64,000 nucleotides of DNA from Pseudomonas laurentiana (GTDB lineage Bacteria > Pseudomonadota > Gammaproteobacteria > Pseudomonadales > Pseudomonadaceae), in the NCBI RefSeq assembly GCF_014648275.1, contig NZ_BMQU01000013.1, positions 62,001 through 126,000 on the forward strand, read 5' to 3'. Made by a program: the position numbers and the translations under genes. Each line of letters begins with the position of its first letter. The first letter of the stretch is position 1. Shown piece after piece: positions 1-8,049 of the stretch. A model generated the notes under the pieces. It saw only the letters and a list, made by a program, of their open reading frames with translations. It was not told the origin of the DNA and made no database searches.

Positions 1-113
1 ATCACTTCAACCGGATCACCGGGTATCAATCGTATGAGCGCGAACGTCAGTAAGGTGATGCCGAAGAAGGTCGGGATCAACAGTCCCAGTCGTCGGGCAA
101 TAAAACTAAACAT
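1..113 (-). CDS. dppB: Dipeptide ABC transporter permease DppB, N-terminal fragment
   Basis: The window edge cuts this gene, leaving about the first 37 codons. The translation begins MFSFIARRLGLLIPTFFGITLL and continues to a LIRLIPGDPVEV motif. This is the typical N-terminus of DppB/OppB inner-membrane permeases: an arginine-containing leader, a first membrane helix, then the conserved PGDP motif. It lies 74 bases downstream of a dipeptide-binding protein gene on the same strand, so it is probably the first permease gene of a dppBCDF set continuing outside the window. The family assignment is firm; substrate range cannot be read from the fragment. Confidence 0.88.
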   Translation of the reverse strand, partial: MFSFIARRLGLLIPTFFGITLLTFALIRLIPGDPVEV

Positions 114-152
114 CTTCTGGTGTACCTCATCAGCCGGTTAGGCGTACCCGCC

Positions 153-181
153 AACGCCCGGATAAGGCGCGGGCGGGCGTT
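153..181 (-). repeat. Intercistronic inverted repeat between the binding-protein gene and dppB
   Basis: AACGCCCG at 153-160 pairs with CGGGCGTT at 174-181 around a 13-base GC-rich loop. It sits between the stop codon of the binding-protein gene and the start of dppB, with no T-run. In ABC importer operons such hairpins often protect the upstream transcript, so that binding protein is made in excess over permease. That role is inferred from the position. Confidence 0.5.
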
Positions 182-187
182 GTTGTT

Positions 188-1783
188 CTACTTCACCAGG
201 GTGGTAGCGAAGTTGTTGGTGGTCAGCGGGCTGATGTGGAAGCCCTCGACGTTCTTGCGCATGGCGGTAAACATCTTCGGATGTGCGATGCTGATCCACG
301 GTTGGTCTTCATCGTACACCGCCAGGGCTTTCTCATAGAGTGCTGCGCGCTCGCCAGTGTCGATGGTTTCGCGGGCTTTCGTGATCAGTGCCTGGAAGAC
401 CGGGTTGCACCAGCGTGCGTAGTTCTCACCACTTTTTACGGCGTCGCAGCTCAACAGCGGGCTAAGGAAGTTGTCCGGGTCGCCATTGTCACCGGCCCAG
501 CCGGTAGAGACCATGTCAGGTTCCCCTTTCTTCGCGCGCTTGAGCATTTCCGCCCATTCCATCACGCGGATATCGACCTTCAGGCCAATCCTGGCCAGGT
601 CGGCCTGGAGCATTTCTGCGCTCAATCGCGGGTTGGGGTTGGTCGGGCCGCCACCATTGCGGGTGTACAGGGTCAACACTGTGCCTTCCGGTACACCGGC
701 TTCCTTGAGCAGGGCGCGGGCTTTATCCAGGTCGCGGGGCGGGTTGTGGTTGGCGGTGTTGAAGCCAATCAGTGTCGGTGGGTAGGGGTTGATGCCGAGT
801 AGCGCGTTGCCTTTGCCAAACAGTTGGTCTACATGGGCTTGTTTGTCGAACGCCAGGTTGATCGCTTTGCGCACTCGCACGTCATCAAGGTACTTGTGCT
901 CGGTGTTCAGCGCGATGTAGCCGGTGGTCAGGGCCTCCAGTTCGTCGACTTTCAGGTTCGGGTCTTTGCGGATACTGGGAATGTCATCGGGCTTGGGATA
1001 CAGCGCGATCTGGCATTCGTTGGCTTTGAGTTTCTGCAGGCGCACATTGTTGTCAGTGGCAATGGTCAGCACCAGGGTGTCGCTGGGCGGCTTGCCGCGG
1101 AAATACTCGGGGTTGGCCTTGAAACGTATCTGGGCATCTTTTTTGTAGCGCTGGAAAATGAACGGGCCGGTGCCAATCGGTTGGCTGTTGAGGCTGCCAG
1201 TCTTGTTGGCTGCCAGCAGCTGGTTGGCATATTCGGCTGAATAGATCGAGGTGAAGGCCATGGCCAGGTCACGCAGAAACGGTGCTTCCGGGCGAGTCAG
1301 GGTGAAACTGACGGTGTGCTCGTCGACTTTCTCGACGCGTTTGAGCAAGTCCTTGAACCCCATGCTTTCAAAGTAGGGGAAGCCGACACTGGCCTTGTCA
1401 TGCCAGGGATGCGAGGGGTCGAGTTGGCGCTGAAAGCTCCAGAGCACATCGTCAGCATTCATCTCGCGGCTGGGGGTGAAGTACTCGGTGGTGTGGAACT
1501 TCACGCCTTGCCGCAAGTGGAACGTGTAGGTCAGCCCGTCCGGGCTGATTTCCCAGCGCTCGGCCAGGGCCGGTTCGATATCGGTGGTGCCCGGCTTGAA
1601 GTCTACCAGTCGGTTGAACACCGTTTCGGCGGCGGCATCGGCTGTCACTGCGGTGGTGTACTGAACGATGTCGAAGCCTTCCGGGCTGGCTTCGGTGCAC
1701 ACCACCAGCGGCTTGGCCGCCACACTGGTTGCAGTGCTCAACAATAGGGCTGCCAGGGCAGCCTGAAGGGGTCGCAGTTTCAT
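188..1783 (-). CDS. Periplasmic dipeptide-binding protein, SBP family 5 (DppA-like)
   Basis: A 531-residue extracytoplasmic binding protein of the DppA/OppA class. It captures peptides in the periplasm for the DppBCDF permease. Residues 1-23 form a signal peptide (basic start, hydrophobic core, cleavage near SVAA-KP) with no lipobox, so the mature protein should be soluble. Family features include the early VVCTEASPEGFD segment, NADDVLWSFQR, IGTGPFIFQRY, and a WAGDNGDPDNFL segment followed by LLSCDAV. Four cysteines typical of DppA are present. It lies between the porin and dppB genes, the place held by dppA4 in P. aeruginosa as I remember it. It is clearly related to the two further binding proteins at 3330 and 5195 but more divergent. 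Confidence 0.92.
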   Translation of the reverse strand: MKLRPLQAALAALLLSTATSVAAKPLVVCTEASPEGFDIVQYTTAVTADAAAETVFNRLVDFKPGTTDIEPALAERWEISPDGLTYTFHLRQGVKFHTTEYFTPSREMNADDVLWSFQRQLDPSHPWHDKASVGFPYFESMGFKDLLKRVEKVDEHTVSFTLTRPEAPFLRDLAMAFTSIYSAEYANQLLAANKTGSLNSQPIGTGPFIFQRYKKDAQIRFKANPEYFRGKPPSDTLVLTIATDNNVRLQKLKANECQIALYPKPDDIPSIRKDPNLKVDELEALTTGYIALNTEHKYLDDVRVRKAINLAFDKQAHVDQLFGKGNALLGINPYPPTLIGFNTANHNPPRDLDKARALLKEAGVPEGTVLTLYTRNGGGPTNPNPRLSAEMLQADLARIGLKVDIRVMEWAEMLKRAKKGEPDMVSTGWAGDNGDPDNFLSPLLSCDAVKSGENYARWCNPVFQALITKARETIDTGERAALYEKALAVYDEDQPWISIAHPKMFTAMRKNVEGFHISPLTTNNFATTLVK

Positions 1784-1818
1784 GAAAGCTCCCAGCGATC
1801 AATTAAAGCAGGTTAGTT

Positions 1819-1849
1819 GCCACGGGCGATTCGTCTAATCTCCCGTGGC
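1819..1849 (-). repeat. Inverted repeat between porin and binding-protein genes
   Basis: GCCACGGG at 1819-1826 is complementary to CCCGTGGC at 1842-1849 with a 15-base loop. It lies just after the porin stop codon in the transcribed direction and has no T-run on either side. It is more likely an RNA-stability or partial-termination element inside the operon than a full terminator. Confidence 0.45.
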
Positions 1850-1857
1850 CATGTCCC

Positions 1858-3237
1858 CTAAAGGATGTTGAATGGAATGGTGGTGACGACCCGGAGCTCG
1901 TCCAGGCTGCCGTCGGCCTGGGCCTTGCTGGCACGGTGGGCGGTGTAGGTGGCGCGTACCGTGGCGTCTTTGAGCGAGCCGCTCTGCACGGTATAAGTGC
2001 TGCCAATGCCATACTCGTAGTGGTTTTCACCCTCAAGGCCACGCACGTCGTAGCCGCTGCTCGTGTAGTGGGTGCCGTCGATCCCCCAGCCGCGGGCGTT
2101 ATAGATATTAAACTTCAGCCCCGGAATACCATACCCGGCCATGTTCAGGGTGTAGGCGACCTGCAGGGATTTTTCATTCGGGCCGTTGAAGTCCGAGAGC
2201 AGGGAGTTGGCCAGGAAGATGGCGTTGGTGTCATGGAGGTAGTCGAAGTACTCGTTGCCGTTTACCTGCTGGTAGGAAACGCTGAGTCTATGCGCCTGAT
2301 GGGTCAGGCCGAGCGACAGGCTGTAGGTGTCATTGTCGATCTCCCCCAGCTTGCGTTTACCTTCATCCCGGGTCTTGTAGTAGTTCAGCCCGGTGCTCAG
2401 GCTCAGCAGTGCGCTGTCTCCCAGTTCGTGCGTGGCACCGAAGTAGTACTGGTTCCAAAGGTCTTCGACCTTGGACAGGTAGAGGCTGGTGTTCACGCTC
2501 TTGAGCGGCTGATAGTTGACGCCGGCCATGCTGACGCGGTCGGTGTACTGGTTGCTGTCGCCATATTCCGAGCGGAACTTGCTCTGGCCCTGCTCGGTTC
2601 GGGTCGAGACGCGGTCGAACGTGCCGGCGTCGAACGAGAGGTTATCGAACTCTGCACTGTGCAGGCTGACCCCCTGGAAGCTGGAGGGCAGTGCACGGTT
2701 GCCAATGTAGGCAATCACCGGGGTGTCGATGGACTGGCGGCCTGCCGTGAGGGTGGTGTTGGATACTCGCGCCTTGAGGTTGGCCAGGCCCATCTTGCTC
2801 CATTGGCCAACGACCTCTCCGTCACTGTGGGTCAGGGTGCGGTTGTTTGGCCCGGCGACGGCAGCGCGACCTTGCTCAAGTGCAATGGCGTTGTACGCGG
2901 CGACTTCAGTGCTGAAGCCGACGGTACCTTCGGTGAAGCCTGAGGTGTAGTTGAGGATGTTTCCCTGTACCCAGTTGTTGCGGCTATGGGTGTCATGGCG
3001 ACTACCGTCGCGTTTGTAATACTTCCACAGGGGCGCACGGGTGGCGCGTTCGTGGGCGTACCAGTTGCGGGTCGAGCCGGACAGGTGCTGCCCTTCGATG
3101 AAGCCTTTGGCTTCGTTCTGATCCTGAGTGGACTTGACCGTTACCGGGACGAATGCCTGGCTGACGGGTTCTGCCAGGGCCAGTGTGGACAGGCTACTGA
3201 GGGATAAGGCCAGTACTGCGCTTTTGGTTCGTCTCAA
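1858..3237 (-). CDS. opdP: OprD-family outer-membrane porin (OpdP-like, dipeptide uptake)
   Basis: A 459-residue protein with a signal peptide (MRRTKSAVLALSLSSLSTLALA) and the alternating aromatic and polar pattern of an 18-strand OprD barrel. Recognisable OprD elements include FIEGQHLSGSTRNWYAHE near the mature N-terminus, the KARVSNTTLTAGRQSIDTPV stretch, and a C-terminal strand ending in a hydrophobic residue (TTIPFNIL). OprD porins carry basic amino acids, peptides and carboxylates across the Pseudomonas outer membrane. The location inside a dipeptide ABC operon points to OpdP, the glycine-glutamate dipeptide porin. The start has AAAGGGAG upstream. Substrate is inferred from context. Confidence 0.88.
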   Translation of the reverse strand: MRRTKSAVLALSLSSLSTLALAEPVSQAFVPVTVKSTQDQNEAKGFIEGQHLSGSTRNWYAHERATRAPLWKYYKRDGSRHDTHSRNNWVQGNILNYTSGFTEGTVGFSTEVAAYNAIALEQGRAAVAGPNNRTLTHSDGEVVGQWSKMGLANLKARVSNTTLTAGRQSIDTPVIAYIGNRALPSSFQGVSLHSAEFDNLSFDAGTFDRVSTRTEQGQSKFRSEYGDSNQYTDRVSMAGVNYQPLKSVNTSLYLSKVEDLWNQYYFGATHELGDSALLSLSTGLNYYKTRDEGKRKLGEIDNDTYSLSLGLTHQAHRLSVSYQQVNGNEYFDYLHDTNAIFLANSLLSDFNGPNEKSLQVAYTLNMAGYGIPGLKFNIYNARGWGIDGTHYTSSGYDVRGLEGENHYEYGIGSTYTVQSGSLKDATVRATYTAHRASKAQADGSLDELRVVTTIPFNIL

Positions 3238-3267
3238 GATAAAACTCCCTTTCTTCTCTTTTTATTG

Positions 3268-3294
3268 ACCGCCCAGCCTCGTGAGCCGGGCGGT
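3268..3294 (-). repeat. Hairpin in the leader of the porin gene
   Basis: ACCGCCC at 3268-3274 pairs with GGGCGGT at 3288-3294. It sits between the second binding-protein gene and the porin start, about 30 bases before the porin start codon on the transcribed strand. An A-rich, not T-rich, stretch follows it, so it is not an intrinsic terminator. It may be an RNA processing or stability site. Confidence 0.4.
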
Positions 3295-3329
3295 TACTGC
3301 GGTGGGACAGGGCGGTATGAGCCCGGCGG

Positions 3330-4940
3330 TCAATCCACGCTGACACCTGAGAAGTTGTTGCGACCGAACGGGCTGACCTTGAAACCCTCGACCTTGGCAC
3401 TGAGCGGCTGATTGACGGTCGAGTGGGCGATTGGCGTGATGGGGACCTGTTGCTTCAGGCGCTGCTGGGCCTGTTTGTACAGGGCGGTACGCTGTTCGCG
3501 GTCGGTGATGGTCTTGGCCTTTTTCACCAGCGCGTCATACTCTGGATCGCACCACATCGAGTAGTTGTTGCTGCCAATCGCGTCGCAGCTGTACAGCGTG
3601 CCCAGCCAGTTGTCCGGGTCGCCGTTGTCGCCCGTCCAGCCGATCAACGAGATGTCGTGTTCACCGTCCTTGGTGCGTTTGAGGTATTCCCCCCACTCGT
3701 AGCTGACAATCCGGACCTTGAAACCGACCTTGCCCCAGTCGGCCTGCAGCATCTCGGCCATCAACTTGGCGTTGGGGTTGTAGGGGCGTTGCACGGGCAT
3801 GGCCCACAGGGTGATTTCGGTTCCTTCCTTGACGCCCGCTGCCTTGAGCAGTTCGCGAGCTTTTTGTGGGTTGTACCCGGCGTCCTGAATGGTCTCGTCA
3901 TACGACCATTGGGTCGGCGGCATGCTGCCGGCCGCAGGCAGCCCGGCCTGTTGGTAGACCGCATTGACGATGGCGGGCTTGTTCACCGCCATGTCCATCG
4001 CCTGACGTACCTGGAGTTGATCGAAGGGCGCATGACGGACGTTGTAGGCGATATAGCCAAGGTTGAACCCCGGCTTTTCGATGACCTGCAGTTTCAGGTC
4101 CTGCTTGAGTGCGTCGAGGTCGGCCGGGCGCGGGTTCAGGGTGACCTGGCATTCGTTCTTGCGCAGTTTCTGGACACGTACCGAAGGATCGACGTTGATC
4201 GAGAAAATCAGGCGTTCGACCTTGACCTGGCTGGGGTCCCAATAGGCCTTGTTGGCCCGGTAGCGGATCTGCGAATCCTTTTGGTAACGCTGGAAGACAA
4301 AGGGACCGGTACCAATGGGCTGCTGGTTGATATCGCTCGGTCGCCCGCTGCTGAGTAACTGGTTGGCATACTCGGCGGAGAGGATCGATGCAAAGCTCAT
4401 GGCCATATTCTGGATGAACGCGGCATCGACGCTGTTGAGGGTGAACGTGACGGTATGTGAGTCGAGCTTTTCCACCTTGGCGATGTTCTGGTCCAGGCTC
4501 ATGCTCACGAAGTAGGGAAACTCGGTAGGGTAGGCCTGGCGAAACGGATGGGCTTTGTCGAGCATGCGCTGGAAGGTGAACAGCACGTCGTCGGCGTTGA
4601 ATGTGCGGCTGGGAGTGAAGGCCTTGTTGCTGTGGAACGTGACGCCTTCACGCAGGTAGAAGGTGTAGCGCAAACCGTCTTTGGATACCTCCCAGTGGGT
4701 CGCCAGCGCGGGTTTGACAGCGGTACTGCCGCGTTCGAATTCCACCAGACGGTTGTAGATCGGCTCGGCCGCGTCGTTGTCAGTGGCGCTGGTGTACTGG
4801 GCGGTGTCGAAACCTGCCGGGCTGCCTTCCGAGCAGAATACCAGGGTGCCCTTGGCTTGAACCTGAGTAGCCAGTGCCAGGGGGGGCTGGGTCAGCAGGC
4901 CAAGGCCGAGCAAGGTAGCAAATACGGGGTTGTATCGCAT
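3330..4940 (-). CDS. Periplasmic dipeptide-binding protein, SBP family 5 (second copy)
   Basis: A 536-residue DppA-class binding protein. I chose the ATG at 4940 because it begins the signal peptide (MRYNPVFATLLGLGLLT, cleavage near ALA-TQ) and has a good ribosome site (AAAGGGA). An in-frame start at 5003 would put a polar tail before the signal sequence. It shares with the neighbouring copy the segments LVFCSEGSPAGFD, NADDVLFTFQRMLDKAHPF, IGTGPFVFQRYQKDSQIR, WAMPVQRPYNPNAKLMAEMLQ and WTGDNGDPDNWLGTLYSCDAI. The near-identical C-terminal blocks show that it and the 5195 gene arose by duplication. It probably feeds the same permease with different peptide preferences. Confidence 0.92.
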   Translation of the reverse strand: MRYNPVFATLLGLGLLTQPPLALATQVQAKGTLVFCSEGSPAGFDTAQYTSATDNDAAEPIYNRLVEFERGSTAVKPALATHWEVSKDGLRYTFYLREGVTFHSNKAFTPSRTFNADDVLFTFQRMLDKAHPFRQAYPTEFPYFVSMSLDQNIAKVEKLDSHTVTFTLNSVDAAFIQNMAMSFASILSAEYANQLLSSGRPSDINQQPIGTGPFVFQRYQKDSQIRYRANKAYWDPSQVKVERLIFSINVDPSVRVQKLRKNECQVTLNPRPADLDALKQDLKLQVIEKPGFNLGYIAYNVRHAPFDQLQVRQAMDMAVNKPAIVNAVYQQAGLPAAGSMPPTQWSYDETIQDAGYNPQKARELLKAAGVKEGTEITLWAMPVQRPYNPNAKLMAEMLQADWGKVGFKVRIVSYEWGEYLKRTKDGEHDISLIGWTGDNGDPDNWLGTLYSCDAIGSNNYSMWCDPEYDALVKKAKTITDREQRTALYKQAQQRLKQQVPITPIAHSTVNQPLSAKVEGFKVSPFGRNNFSGVSVD

Positions 4941-5194
4941 GGCGGTCCCTTTCCTTTCTTCTTGTTGAACAGGTCGATTGCATGCAGTCGGCCATGAGCT
5001 CACGCCTGGCCAGATGCACCATCGACGTTAGGGGCGCGGGGGGCATTCAGGAAGGTAAGAAAGCGGAGGGGGTAAGTAGGATGTTTCTGATTGATGAGTA
5101 GGCTTCGTCTTGACGAAGAGCCAGAAAAAATAGGGGGTATTTGCCACAGGCTGGCCCCGGCACGCCACCTGGCATTGGCCGGGGCACTCCCTGC

Positions 5195-6820
5195 CTACTG
5201 GCTGATGCCAACTCCGTAGAAGGCATTCAAGGCGAACGGGCTGATCTTGAAGCCTTGCACGGTTTTACGCATGGGTTGGTAAACCGTTGAGTGCGCGATA
5301 GGGGTAATCGGTACCTGGTCCTTGAGGATGTGCTGTGCTTGCTTGTACAGCGCGGTACGTTTGGCTTGGTCAGTGGTGGCCTTGGCGTCTTTGATCAGCG
5401 CGTCGTACTCGGCGTTGCACCATTTGGAAAAGTTGTTGCCGTTTATCGCATCGCAGCCGTAAAGCGTGCCCAGCCAGTTGTCCGGGTCACCGTTGTCGCC
5501 GCTCCAGCCGATCAGCATGGCGCCGTTCTCACCTGACTTGGCGCGCTTCATGTACTCGCCCCACTCGTAGGTGACGATCTTGGCCTTGATGCCGATTTTG
5601 GCCCAGTCCGATTGCAGCATCTCGGCCATCAGTTTGGCGTTGGGGTTGTAGGGACGTTGAACCGGCATGGCCCACAGGGTGATTTCGGTGCCTTCCTTGA
5701 TGCCGGCTTCCTTGAGCAAGGCCTTGGCTTTTTCCGGGTCATAAGGGGTGCTCTTGATCGTGTCGTCGTACGACCACTGGGTTGGAGGCATGGCGTTGGC
5801 TGCCTCCTGGCCGGCGCCCTGATAGACCGAGTCGATGATCTGCTGCTTGTTCACAGCCATGTCCAGGGCCTGGCGTACCTTCAGTTGAGCCATCGGGTTG
5901 GGCTCATTGCTGCCCTTGATCTTGTCCATCACGTTATAGGCGATGTAACCCAGATTGAAGCCGGGTTGATCGGGCATTTGCAGGTTCGGGTCGCTTTTCA
6001 GTGATTCAATGTCCGCCGGGCGCGGGAACAGGGTGACCTGGCATTCGTTTTTCTTCAGTTTCTGCATGCGCACCGAGGCGTCGGTGGTAATGGCAAAGAT
6101 CAGGTTGTCCAGCTTCACGTCCTCGGGCTTCCAGTAGTCCTTGTTGCCCTTGAAGCGGATCTGGGCGTCTTTCTGGTACTTGCTGAACACGAAGGGGCCG
6201 GTGCCGATCGGCTTCTGGTTGATATCGGCGGGTTTACCTTCCTTGAGCAGTTTGTCGGCGTACTCGGCTGACTGAATCGAGGCGAAGCTCATGGCCAGGT
6301 TCTGGATGAACGCAGCGTCTACGGTCTTGAGTGTGAACTTCACCGTGTGGTCGTCGAGTTTCTCGAGCTTGCTGATGTTCTTGTCCATCCCCATGTCGGT
6401 GAAGTAGGGGAACTCGGTGGGGTAAGCCTTACGGAACGGCATGTTGGGGTCGAGCATGCGCTCAAAGGTAAACAGCACGTCGTCGGCGTTGAACGTCCGG
6501 CTGGGTTTGAAGTAATCGGTGGTATGAAACTTCACGCCCTCACGCAGGTGGAAGGTGTAGCTCAGGCCGTCTTCGGAGACATCCCAGCGGGTGGCCAGGC
6601 CTGGAACAACCGCAGTACCGCCATGCTCGAATTGTGTCAGGCGATTGAAGACTGTCTCGGCTGAGGCATCGAAGTCGGTTCCGGTGGTGTACTGGCCGGG
6701 GTCAAAGCCTGCCGGGCTGCCTTCGGAGCAAAATACCAGGTTGCTCGCAGCGTGGCTGAGCGGGGCGTTGGAGAGCAGGCCTGCGCCTAGAAGAAACGGA
6801 ATGACTGCATGTTTAAGCAT
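5195..6820 (-). CDS. Periplasmic dipeptide-binding protein, SBP family 5 (third copy)
   Basis: A 541-residue DppA-class binding protein, the first gene in the transcribed direction of the uptake operon. The ATG at 6820 is preferred over one at 6895 because it opens the signal peptide MLKHAVIPFLLGAGLLS (cleavage near SHA-AS) and is preceded by a GAGG site. The mature part has LVFCSEGSPAGFDPGQYTTG, NADDVLFTFERMLDP, IGTGPFVFSKYQKDAQIRF and WSGDNGDPDNWLGTLYGCDAI. A short insertion (DKIKGSNEPN) around residue 325 separates it from the 3330 copy. A 254-base spacer separates it from that copy, long enough for an internal promoter or processing site. Confidence 0.93.
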   Translation of the reverse strand: MLKHAVIPFLLGAGLLSNAPLSHAASNLVFCSEGSPAGFDPGQYTTGTDFDASAETVFNRLTQFEHGGTAVVPGLATRWDVSEDGLSYTFHLREGVKFHTTDYFKPSRTFNADDVLFTFERMLDPNMPFRKAYPTEFPYFTDMGMDKNISKLEKLDDHTVKFTLKTVDAAFIQNLAMSFASIQSAEYADKLLKEGKPADINQKPIGTGPFVFSKYQKDAQIRFKGNKDYWKPEDVKLDNLIFAITTDASVRMQKLKKNECQVTLFPRPADIESLKSDPNLQMPDQPGFNLGYIAYNVMDKIKGSNEPNPMAQLKVRQALDMAVNKQQIIDSVYQGAGQEAANAMPPTQWSYDDTIKSTPYDPEKAKALLKEAGIKEGTEITLWAMPVQRPYNPNAKLMAEMLQSDWAKIGIKAKIVTYEWGEYMKRAKSGENGAMLIGWSGDNGDPDNWLGTLYGCDAINGNNFSKWCNAEYDALIKDAKATTDQAKRTALYKQAQHILKDQVPITPIAHSTVYQPMRKTVQGFKISPFALNAFYGVGISQ

Positions 6821-7136
6821 GGTGGCCTCATTGTTGTCATTTTTGATCTGAGGGCGGCCTTGTGAGCCGGCCTGCCGGATACTTAAGCAGGCCACATTGC
6901 CAATGCAATATTCAGCGTACGGTGCAGGGGGAAATTGTGGAACGATCGTACATGTGTGTCGCGTTTTTATAACTATTTTTGTGGTTTAACGATTAATCGA
7001 GAATGTTTATGTGAATTTACGATGATTTCGTGTAAGTACGGCGGTGAATTGCCAGCCTGTAATGCCCGTAGGGATCCGGAGCAATCAACCGCAAGCGCAG
7101 CGTGGCGAGTGCGCATGGCCACGCTGCGTGTTGATA
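6821..7136. promoter_or_regulatory. 316-base intergenic region, probable promoter zone of the dipeptide operon
   Basis: No gene is visible here. The part from about 6960 to 7030 is strikingly A+T rich for this genome and contains a perfect 10-base palindrome, CGATTAATCG, at 6990-6999. On the minus strand this zone offers TATAAA-like -10 sequences without a convincing -35. Nearer 7137, CGCAGCGTGG (7096-7105) pairs with CCACGCTGCG (7119-7128). That forms a 10-bp hairpin just past the stop of the SIMPL gene, without a T-run. The region must hold the operon promoter and the end of the SIMPL transcript. Confidence 0.5.
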
Positions 7137-7850
7137 TCAGGGCATTTGCACTTCGATTGTGCCGTCAGCATTCATGCTGACCTGGCTGGTGCCGGCTTCG
7201 ACTTGCGGGCTCGGCGCAACTTCGGCATCCATGCTTGCCTTCATCATCATGACCGGGCCACGGGCATAGGGCTGTGGATAGCCACTGCTATTAAGGTTCA
7301 GGTTGAGTACTTTGTAGCCCTTGCCGCCCAGCGCTTCGGTCGCCAGTTGGGCGCGGCTCTTGAAGGCGTTGACGGCATCCTTGAGCAGCGCATCTTCACT
7401 GGCTTTGCGGGTGGCTGGAGCGATGGCGAAATCCATGCCGGCCATTTTCAGGTCTTGCAGCAGTTCGCCTGTCAGCTTCGAAAGCGCCGGGAAGTCGGTG
7501 CTTTCCAGGCGCAGTTCGGCGCGCTCACGCCAGCCGGTGATTTTCTGGCCTTTGACATCGTAAATGGGGTAGCTGTTGCGGCTGCCCTGGCTGATCTTGA
7601 TGTCCTTGACCGCGCGTGCCTGCTCCAGGGCCTTGTTCATGGTGCGGGTCATTTCGGCTGCGAGTTTGCCCGGATCGGCATTCTGCGATTCGCTGTACAA
7701 GGTTACGCTCATCAGGTCGCGAGCCACTTCCTTGCTGACTTCTGCGCGTAGCGACACTTGGTTGTAGCGAGGTTCTTCAGCCAGCGCCGGGAGGCTGGTC
7801 AACAGACCGACGGTCAATAGCGCTGCTGTACTGCGACGAGGTGTATACAT
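7137..7850 (-). CDS. SIMPL-domain periplasmic protein (DUF541)
   Basis: A 237-residue protein with a signal peptide (MYTPRRSTAALLTVGLLTSLPALA-EE) and a SIMPL/DUF541 domain (family of BP26 and E. coli YggE). Markers are the opening RYNQVSLRAEVSKEVARDLMSVTLYSE, ISQGSRNSYPIYDVKGQKITGWRERAELRLES, and the ASMDAEVAPSPQVEAGTSQVSMNADGTIEVQ C-terminus. BP26-like proteins form ring-shaped oligomers, and YggE is linked to oxidative stress; the molecular role is unknown. The ATG at 7850 follows AAGGAGCTCC, a strong ribosome site, so the upstream in-frame start at 7886 is rejected. It is divergent from roxSR, the same arrangement I recall in P. aeruginosa (PA4495). Confidence 0.85.
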   Translation of the reverse strand: MYTPRRSTAALLTVGLLTSLPALAEEPRYNQVSLRAEVSKEVARDLMSVTLYSESQNADPGKLAAEMTRTMNKALEQARAVKDIKISQGSRNSYPIYDVKGQKITGWRERAELRLESTDFPALSKLTGELLQDLKMAGMDFAIAPATRKASEDALLKDAVNAFKSRAQLATEALGGKGYKVLNLNLNSSGYPQPYARGPVMMMKASMDAEVAPSPQVEAGTSQVSMNADGTIEVQMP

Positions 7851-8006
7851 GTGGAGCTCCTTGAAAAAGGCGTGGTCGATGGTCATCCATTTTCACGCAG
7901 ACCCTTAAGACCCTTGGCAGTGTAGTGGGGTTCAAAAATGCCAGGATCGGGCGTTAAAAAACTGTGGTGTGTTGCCGCATCGCTGCAGACCAGGCCCTAC
8001 CTTCGG

Positions 8007-8012
8007 TATACT
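8007..8012 (+). promoter_or_regulatory. Candidate -10 element for roxSR
   Basis: TATACT stands 38 bases before the roxS start in the 199-base gap between the divergent SIMPL gene and roxS. No good -35 lies 16-18 bases upstream, so either an activator is used or the call is wrong. Confidence 0.35.
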
Positions 8013-8049
8013 CGCGACGATTCACCTGGAGCACTCATCAGGAGAGCTC

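Noticed and set aside
6878-6900. Sigma-54-like site TGGCAATGTGGCCTGC on the minus strand before the first binding-protein gene
   Set aside because: The GG and GC elements are one base too far apart for a working -24/-12 promoter.
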